Shown: piece by piece, positions 57,001 to 64,000 of the stretch | How the letters are laid out: every line of letters starts with the position of its first letter | Numbering within the stretch: position 1 is the stretch's first letter | NCBI GenBank assembly: GCA_963971285.1 | Contig: OZ020250.1 | Span: forward strand, 6,928,499 to 6,992,498 | Length of the DNA: 64,000 bases | DNA from: Astropecten irregularis | Taxonomy: Eukaryota; Echinodermata; Asteroidea; Paxillosida; Astropectinidae | Direction: 5' to 3' | Program-made: the position numbers and the translations under genes | The notes under the pieces: generated by a model | Databases searched by the model: none | What the model saw: only the letters and a program-made list of their open reading frames with translations | Told to the model about the DNA's origin: nothing

Positions 57001-60000
57001 CTTTCTTTGAGCTTGTATGTTTTTTCTTTGTCTGTGTCAAGATTACTAGGCTCTAGATTCCTTATGGCCTTAACTTCAGGCTGATCACCATGAGCGCTCC
57101 CCTCAAGATGGTGGGAAAAGTTTGAATATTCATTTTTGCCAACTGGGCAAAATGGACAAAAATGATATGAATTGTATTTCCGTGATAGAGACTTCAATCC
57201 ATTTGTCGTCGTCTGGGAAAAGGTAACTCGTTGAACATAAATGGCATCATTAACAATGTCTCGTTCAATTTCATCTTCATTAGGACTTTCTTCGTCCTCG
57301 CTTTGAGTGTGCCTTTCAGTGTTTACAGAGGAGAACACTACTGATGTGTCAGACTCATTTTCAAGATCAGGCAGAGAGTCTTCACTTGATGAACCACAAA
57401 CGACAGCAATTGTTGGAGCCCTTCTTCGGAAGCTCTTCTGTGTTTTTTTGGGTCTTGACCTAACGCAACTTTCACATGGATCATGTGAGGAAGAATCATC
57501 TGTTTGATCAACTTTTTCTTCATCTTCTACACAAGAACCAATATTAGGTGTTACAGCTGCATTCTGATACTTCTTATCGGACACTCTTTTTTCTCTAAGC
57601 ATGCTTTCACTTAAAATAAGGTTGGACAGATCTTGTGCATCATGATTTGAATCTGGAACAAATTCAGTACAATCGTGTGAATCACATTCAGAATCTGCTG
57701 AGACTTCAGTACCATCTAGCATCTTTTCATCTAATCCAGCAACAAGGTCAACACAAGCCGATAAAGCCCGCTTTCGACGAGCTCCCTGCCCAAAAGCCTT
57801 CTGAGACAACTTTACTTGTTTATCCCTCGTTATAGTATGAGCTTGCTGGCTACTTGATGAACCACACTGTTTCTTATCAACCACCCCTTGACGAGCCACT
57901 TTATCTTCACTTTGAGTCACAGTTGCTGGAACCTGACATGCTGACAGGCAATCGTGTGAATCACATTCAGAATCTGCTGGGACTTCAGCACCATCTAGCA
58001 TCTTTTCATCTAATTCAGCAACAAGGTCAACACAAGCCGATAAAGCCCGCTTTCGACGAGCTCCCTGCCCAAAAGCCCGAGACAACTTCACTTGTTTATC
58101 CCCCGTTATAGTATGAGCTTGCTGGCTACTTGATGAACCACACTGTTTCTTATCAACCACCTCTGGAGCCACTTTATCTTCACTTTGAGTCACAGTTGCT
58201 GGAACCTGACATGCTGGCTGGCAATCCTGTGAATCACAATCACAGTCAGGATCTGGGACAACTAGCATCTTTTCATCTAATTCAGCAACAAGGTCAACAC
58301 AAGCCGATAAAGCCCACTTTCGACGAGCTCCCCGCCCAAAAGCCTTCTGAGAAAACTTCACTTGTTTATCCCTCGTTATAGTATGAGCTTGCTGGCTACT
58401 TGATGAACCACCCTGTTTCTTACATGTATCAACCACCCCCGGAGCCACTTTATCTTCACTTTGAGTCACAGTTGCTGGAACCTGACATGCTGACAGGCAA
58501 TCGTGTGAATCACATTCAGAATCTGCTGGGACTTCAGCACCATCTAGCATCTTTTCATCTAATTCAGCAACAAGGTCAACACAAGCCGATAAAGCCCGCT
58601 TTCGACGAGCTCCCTGCCCAAAAGCCTGAGACAACTTCACTTGTTTATCCCCCGTTATAGTATGAGCTTGCTGGCTACTTGATGAACCACACTGTTTCTT
58701 ATCAACCACCTCTGGAGCCACTTTATCTTCACTTTGAGTCACAGTTGCTGGAACCTGACATGCTGGCTGGCAATCCTGTGAATCACAATCACAGTCAGAA
58801 TCTGGGACAACTAGCATCTTTTCATCTAATTCAGCAACAAGGTCAACACAAGCCGATAAAGCCCGCTTTCGACGAGCTCCCCGCCCAAAAGCCTTCTGAG
58901 AAAACTTCACTTGTTTATCCCTCGTTATAGTATGAGCTTGCTGGCTACTTGATGAACCACCCTGTTTCTTACATGTATCAACCACCCCCGGAGCCACTTT
59001 ATCTTCACTTTGAGTCACAGTTGCTGGAACCTGACATGCTGACAGGCAATCGTGTGAATCACATTCAGAATCTGCTGGGACTTCAGTACCATCTTGCATC
59101 TTTTCATCTAATTCAGCAACAAGGTCAACACAAGCCGATAAAGCCCGCTTTCGACGAGCTCCCTGCCCAAAAGCCTGAGACAACTTCACTTGTTTATCCC
59201 CCGTTATAGTATGAGCTTGCTGGCTACTTGATGAACCACACTGTTTCTTATCAACCACCTTTGGAGCCACTTTATCTTCACTTTGAGTCACAGTTGCTGG
59301 AACCTGACATGCTGGCTGGCAATCCTGTGAATCACAATCACAGTCAGAATCTGGGACAACTAGCATCTTTTCATCTAATTCAGCAACAAGGTCAACACAA
59401 GCCGATAAAGCCCGCTTTCGACGAGCTCCCCGCCCAAAAGCCTTCTGAGAAAACTTCACTTGTTTATCCCTCGTTATAGTATGAGCTTGCTGGCTACTTG
59501 ATGAACCACCCTGTTTCTTACATGTATCAACCACCCCCGGAGCCACTTTATCTTCACTTTGAGTCACAGTTGCTGGAACCTGACATGCTGACAGGCAATC
59601 GTGTGAATCACATTCAGAATCTGCTGGGACTTCAGTACCATCTAGCATCTTTTCATCTAATTCAGCAACAAGGTCAACACAAGCCGATAAAGCCCGCTTT
59701 CGACGAGCTCCCTGCCCAAAAGCCTTCTGAGACAACTTCACTTGTTTATCCCTCGTTAAAGTATGAGCTTGCTGGCTACTTGATGAACCACACTGTTTCT
59801 TATCAACCACCCCTTGACGAGCAACTTTATCTTCACTTTGAGTCACAGTTGCTGGAACCTGACAAGCTGACAGGCAATCGTGTGAATCACAAACAGAATC
59901 TGGCATCTTTTCATATGAATCAGCAACACGGTCACCCTCACGTGAAGAAGCAGCCTTGGCCGATAAAACTCGTTTTGTACGAGCTCCCTGGTCAACAGGC

Positions 60001-61336
60001 TTCTGAGAAAACTTCACTCGTTTATTCCTTTTAGTATGATGAACTTGCTTGCTGCTACTTGATGAACCACCCTGTTTCTTACATGTATCAACCACCCCCG
60101 GAGCCACTTTATCTTCACTTTGAGTCACAGAAGCTGGAACCTGACAAGCTGACAGGCAATCGTGTGAATCACATTCAGAATCTGCTGGGACTTCAGTACC
60201 ATCTTGCATCTTTTCATCTAATTCAGCAACAAGGTCAACACAAGCCGATAAAGCCCGCTTTCGACGAGCTCCCTGCCCAAAAGCCTTCACTTGTTTATCC
60301 CTCGTTATAGTATGAGCTTGCTGGCTACTTGATGAACCACCCTGTTTCTTACATGTATAAACCACCCCTGAAGCCACTTTATCTTCACTTTGAGTCACAG
60401 TTGCTGGAACCTGACATGCTGACAGGCAATAGTGTGAATCACAAACAGAATCTGGCATCTTTTCATATGAATCAGCAACACGGTCACCCTCACGTGAAGA
60501 AGCAGCCTTGGCCGATAAAACTCGTTTTGGACGAGCTCCCTGGTCAACAGGCTTCTGAGAAAACTTCACTCGTTTATTCCTTTTAGTGTGATGAACTTGC
60601 TTGCTGCTACTTGATGAACCACCCTGTTTCTTACATGTATCAACCACCCCCGGAGCCACTTTATCTTCACTTTGAGTCACAGAAGCTGGAACCTGACAAG
60701 CTGACAGGCAATCGTGTGAATCACATTCAGAATCTGCTGGGACTTCAGTACCATCTTGCATCTTTTCATCTAATTCAGCAACAAGGTCAACACAAGCCGA
60801 TAAAGCCCGCTTTCGACGAGCTCCCTGCCCAAAAGCTTTCACTTGTTTATCCCTCGTTATAGTATGAGCTTGCTGGCTACTTGATGAACCACCCTGTTTC
60901 TTACATGTATAAACCACCCCTGAAGCCACTTTATCTTCACTTTGAGTCACAGTTGCTGGAACCTGACATGCTGACAGGCAATCGTGTGAATCACAAACAG
61001 AATCTGGCATCTTTTCATATGAATCAGCAACACGGTCACCCTCACGTGAAGAAGCAGCCTTGGCCGATAAAACTCGTTTTGGACGAGCTCCCTGGTCAAC
61101 AGGCTTCTGAGAAAACTTCACTCGTTTATTCCTTTTAGTATGATGAACTTGCTTGCTGCTACTTGATGAACCATCACCCTGTACCTCTGGAGCCAATTCA
61201 TCTTCACAAGAAGTCCCTGGAACCTCAACTGGTAATGGATGATCTTGTGCATCATTTTCCTTGAAAAGCTGATTTGCCTTATCAATATCCACGAGGTATT
61301 TTTCCAAGTGCCTTGGGACCTTCTTCTTGATGTAAG
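50853..61336 (-). CDS. Crypton-like tyrosine recombinase with long repeat region
   Basis: Exons: A 56,017-61,336; B 55,238-55,361; C 54,191-54,317; D 53,686-53,807; E 52,373-52,568; F 51,765-51,965; G 50,853-51,091. All join in phase. Exon A (>1,760 codons) holds about thirteen ~91-residue repeats, zinc clusters near residues 1,382 (FCPFC...H...H) and 1,480 (CPKC...HNC), a conserved region (GDHMHNLGVLDKGKG) and box I RRCGEIQAL. Exons B/C give the Lys hairpin (TRGK, NGKGVPIIVP), D the box II NLRKYMAT, and E LGHTCNVHLEHYR with catalytic His and Tyr. G ends with a basic Myb-like stretch (RWTPAEEKEL, CKRTRDNIKKKV). The layout matches a large animal family with a Crypton-type recombinase core. No ATG opens exon A: the frame extends upstream through KKKVPRHLEKYL to an acceptor at 61,337, so a 5' exon is missing. 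Activity is unproven. Confidence 0.8.
51765..51965 (-). CDS. Recombinase exon F (Pro/acidic spacer)
   Basis: Acceptor TTTTAG, donor GTAATT. It encodes a Pro-rich tract with an imperfect ten-residue repeat (PKCPTGDPKC, STENPRWPLEDPR) followed by an acidic end. Probably a flexible linker between the catalytic core and the basic C-terminus. Confidence 0.75.
52373..52568 (-). CDS. Recombinase exon E (catalytic His and Tyr)
   Basis: Acceptor CAACAG, donor GTATGA. Contains LGHTCNVHLEHYR, the box II His followed nine residues on by the nucleophile Tyr, as in tyrosine recombinases, then a helix region ending VGKKLSEIQFAG. This exon is the source of the two inverted mini-copies in the array. Confidence 0.88.
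53686..53807 (-). CDS. Recombinase exon D (box II Arg), GC donor
   Basis: Encodes GLGVIRGYESLTTICSNAG and NLRKYMATVTQ, the box II Arg motif (compare HxLRHxxAT; the first His is replaced). Its donor is CAG|GCAAGT, a typical GC-AG intron, joining exon E in phase 0. Confidence 0.8.
54191..54317 (-). CDS. Recombinase exon C
   Basis: Acceptor TTTCAG, donor GTAAGT, phase 0 in and 1 out. Encodes NGKGVPIIVPQETQGLLEYL and NPNNVYVFAST, the beta-hairpin and following helix of the recombinase core. Confidence 0.8.
55238..55361 (-). CDS. Recombinase exon B
   Basis: Acceptor TTGCAG, donor GTAAGT, phase 2 in and 0 out. Encodes REMTRELTEFEQHLLQSQEV and IITRGK, leading to the catalytic Lys hairpin. Confidence 0.8.
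57690..61200 (-). repeat. ~91-residue coding repeats in recombinase exon A
   Basis: About thirteen units of ~270 nt. One type reads FGQGARRKRALSACVDLVAELDEKM with DSECDSHDCLSACQVPATVTQSED; the other has DQGARPKRVLSAK, SSREGDRVADSYEKM. All share a basic patch, an acidic Cys-containing stretch and SSSSQQAH or SSSSKQVH. Types alternate in runs, giving a ~550-nt higher-order period. The unit count probably varies between individuals. Confidence 0.9.
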
Positions 61337-61572
61337 CTGTTGGTGGAAATGTAAGTTTCTTTTAATGAGCTGTTGGGCATTTTTTCTGAAACTCAAACCA
61401 AACATGTCAAATAACTAAGCAATCAATACTTTATTGTGAAAGTCACAACTAATGAACAGCATGCAAGGAAGCTCTTTAAACAAAAACATCAATGAAAGTG
61501 AGAGCAAAATGATAGCTTTGAATTCAACAATGTTGAAACCAAAGGTAAAATTCCCCCCCCCCCACAGAATTG

Positions 61573-61865
61573 CTTACCTGTAGAGCCACTACTTGTGCAT
61601 ATTTCCCTAGACTGTCAGGTATTCACGCTTAGAGTTTGATACAACAGCGCCCCTATTGACCTACCCACAGTGCCCCGCGGCATGTATGCCACGTAGGCGT
61701 CCTCTTTTCTCAGTTGAACTCAGGACGGCATGCCCATACTTCGAGACTAGTGGGGAGGAGGGGGGATGCTCTACAGGTAAGTACTCGTTCGTAGACCCCT
61801 ACCACACTTCTGTGGGGGGGAGTCTACTTCACTCATCTTACCTGTAGAGCCACTACTTATGCATA
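61573..61865. repeat. Repeated motif, probable DIRS terminal region
   Basis: CTTACCTGTAGAGCCACTAC occurs at 61,573 and again at 61,837. Its first 14 bases occur inverted at 61,769-61,782 (GCTCTACAGGTAAG). The stretch is locally GC-rich. It lies where the end of the minus-strand DIRS element would be. Confidence 0.5.
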
Positions 61866-62154
61866 GATTGGCACCAGCGTTAGGCGGCGGGTATGCGATA
61901 TGCTATTGTATACAGTAAGGGGCACTTAAAGGCAACCCCTGGTATGACTTGCGTGCCCACCTGAGGGCAGGGCAAGGAAAACCAGCCAAGACATGTAATC
62001 TTAAGAAATCCCACGAAGCAACAGGCTTAGCAAGGAGCAACTGATCACGAACCCGCCAGGAGGTATTCACATCGGGTTGTATCAGTGCCCGTCGTACTAA
62101 TATTCGAAGAATATGGTTAGTAAACCCATGTAATGACATATCGAATGATAGATG

Positions 62155-63110
62155 TATATTATTATTATTTATGGTTTATTTACCAAACTCTCGCAGCCAG
62201 AAGCTGAATTACAGTTTGATTTACAATTATTACATTAAAACAATAACAATTACAAAGGCATATAATAAAAAGTCAAAGAAACTAAAAAAAAACCAAGTAT
62301 GTTCAACGGATTAAAAGTTTATATAAGAATGGTAGATAAAATACCAGAGTAAGATCAAACAATTAAGAAATCAATTAAAACACACATTATACATAAAAGG
62401 TCATGAGGGCTTAAGGTATACTGTGAAAAAGTTCTTTGTTTATCACCTCTGTTAAATAAGGGATTGCACTACCTTTACACCGCTTTGTCCTGCATCTGGG
62501 AATGCTTAAGTATTATTCCTCAAGCCATTGTTTCTAGTAGGAGGAAGCCATTGTCTGTATTTTGGGGAGTGAAGAATGGATTTGCCAAAATTAGAACACA
62601 ACTGCTCTCTACGTTGGGACAGAGGGGGAACGTTAAATTGCGAGTATATTTCACTGAAATGGTGGTTAGCACAATATTCATAAGACAGAATTATGCGCAG
62701 AGCCTTATGTTGTAATTGTTCAAGGCATTCTACTTGTTTTTTTGACAAACCAGGATGCCAGAGAGGAGTAGCATACTCCAAGGTTGGTCTAACATATTGA
62801 ACATACACAGTGATTAAATCAGAAATGGGAATCCCACAACGTTTCAGTTGACGCAAGTAAAACAGTCTACGGCTAAATGCTTTGCACAAAGCATCAATTT
62901 GGTCAGCCATTTTAAGTTATCCTGAACTAGAACACCAAGAATATTTTAACAGTCAGTTATATTGATTGGTGAGTTACTGATTAACAAGGTAGGTGGATCA
63001 GACGCGGATTGCCCAAAATTAATGTACATAAAATTGCACTTCGAAAGATTAAGTTTCATGCTATTTGACAAGGCCCACTGGTTAAAACAATCTAATTTCT
63101 CCTGTATATA
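62155..63110 (-). mobile_element. 5'-truncated LINE inserted in the DIRS element
   Basis: The minus-strand RT C-terminal part begins near 63,105 (EKLDCFNQWALSNSMKLNLS) and, after a frameshift or stop near 62,930, continues from 62,910 (DLITVYVQYVRPTLEYATPL, CLEQLQHKALRIIL) to a stop at 62,506. A ~350-bp 3' part ends in an (ATA)n-like tail at about 62,157-62,172. CR1/L2/jockey-type non-LTR element, inactive. Confidence 0.75.
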
Positions 63111-63119
63111 CAGGTTCCA

Positions 63120-64000
63120 AAGAAAGTGCTAGAACAAAGGGGGGAACTAGCCTATTTCTATGAAGTCCCTGGGAGAGCGGGTCCTGGGATGTGGCTCTGG
63201 AAGCCATCTCCTTCACTGCTCTCCCTGTTCTGCCCTCTGCCCGGAGAACGTCCTTCAGGTAGTACTTCCGAGGAGGTGTTCGGGGTCTTCCAGTAAGCTG
63301 CCTGGATGATATCACCAAAAGAGGTACCCCCAAAGAAGGCTCACCCATGGAGGTAGGACATGGTCCACCGTAAGTGGACGCCGCTCTGATATCATGCGCC
63401 TGGCTGAACCAAGCGGCTCCTGCTGGTGGTACAAGTGCAGAAGAGTGTATAGCCGAGACTAGCCAACAAGCAAACATGTCGCGAGAAGCTGGTCCATACG
63501 GCGGGTTGATGAGATAAATAGTCGGGAACAGGTGGCTCTGAGCGGCCTGGTTCGGTCGATATACCCCTAATACGAGCCCTGACCAGACACCACAATTTGT
63601 AGTCCGGCACGGGCGAGAAGGGTTTGATGTCCGGGACAAAGATGTCCGGAGGCGAGAATGAATCCAACTGATTCTTGGTCAAAGAACCCCACCCTCGGGA
63701 TAAGGCGGACACCTCCTGGTTCAAATTGGATGTGGCTTCCCTCTATCGTAATGGAATGAATTTCGCTATGACGCCTGGATGTAGCCAAGATCAACAAGAA
63801 GGCCACCCTCATTGACAGATGCAACCTGGTAGAACTACCTCAGAGCTCGAATGGGGACCTTGAAAGCGTGGCCAGCATGCTGAATAGGTCCCAAGCAAGA
63901 ATAAGTCTGTGCGTCAGGGGCATGAGGCAAACACCCCCTGAGCAACTGGTGAAGAGCCTTATTATCTGACACAGAGGACCCATCCAGGAAGCCTCTGAGA
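63120..64000 (-). pseudogene. DIRS-type tyrosine recombinase, frameshifted and partial
   Basis: Right to left on the minus strand: a degenerate start with a stop near 63,842; then MRVAFLLILATSRRHSEIHS and GVRLIPRVGFF (63,824-63,567), the box I region of DIRS/Ngaro recombinases; then, in another frame, AHDIRAAST and PRKYYLKDVLRA (63,419-63,240), the box II and Tyr region. Frame changes show it is dead. It runs off the right edge, where the RT/RNase H of the element would be expected, and it is cut on the left by the LINE. Confidence 0.7.

Noticed and set aside
57635..61138. A ladder of similar ~83-residue plus-strand open frames
   Set aside because: They are the reverse-strand shadow of the 91-residue coding repeats of the recombinase. 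The repetition in the protein repeats itself in the complement.

Overview
This is eukaryotic, metazoan-type DNA: AT-rich, with genes split into short exons, GT-AG introns and a dense population of transposable elements. The mix of clustered C-type lectin genes, Ty3/gypsy, DIRS and non-LTR elements, a Crypton-type tyrosine recombinase gene and hAT/Harbinger-like MITEs suggests a marine invertebrate, perhaps an echinoderm, hemichordate or cephalochordate. I cannot name the species from sequence alone. No bacterial, organellar or CRISPR features are present.

Layout. (1) 1-7.0 kb is mostly non-coding. It holds two copies of a mobile element with an internal ~130-bp tandem repeat, and one orphan signal-peptide exon on the minus strand (5,609-5,690) that should belong to a gene lying off the left edge. 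(2) 7.09-19.27 kb and 33.11-46.23 kb are two copies of one segmental duplication (offset about 26 kb). Each carries a minus-strand gene body made of four C-type lectin-like domains (CTLDs), two short linkers and a C-terminal PAN/apple-like domain. A signal-peptide exon that fits copy A in phase lies at 28,260-28,335. No such exon was found for copy B. The spliced length of copy A is exactly divisible by three (2,268 nt, 755 codons plus stop) and every exon junction keeps phase. (3) 19.3-25.2 kb, between the lectin body of copy A and its signal exon, is a transposon graveyard: a minus-strand Ty3/gypsy pol broken by a LINE, and a plus-strand Ty3/gypsy pol broken by a terminal-inverted-repeat element that itself contains a hAT-like MITE. 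(4) 25.2-33.1 kb has no recognised gene apart from the signal exon, plus several repeats. (5) 46.7-50.8 kb is a ~4 kb higher-order tandem array. It contains two copies of an inverted, shortened exon taken from the neighbouring recombinase gene. (6) 50,853-61,336, minus strand, is a multi-exon gene for a Crypton-like tyrosine recombinase. It has a very long first visible exon with about thirteen ~91-residue repeats, two zinc-finger-like clusters, and the catalytic R-K-R-H-Y set spread over the downstream exons. (7) 61.5-64.0 kb is the 3' part of a DIRS-type element (a second, unrelated class of tyrosine recombinase, frameshifted) interrupted by a 5'-truncated LINE.

How it fits together: the lectin genes look like secreted multi-domain carbohydrate- or pattern-recognition proteins that multiply by tandem duplication and change their sugar-binding tripeptides between copies. 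The recombinase gene looks like a resident or recently domesticated Crypton-type gene. The inverted copies of its catalytic exon just downstream are the most unusual feature, because a read-through transcript could fold into double-stranded RNA.
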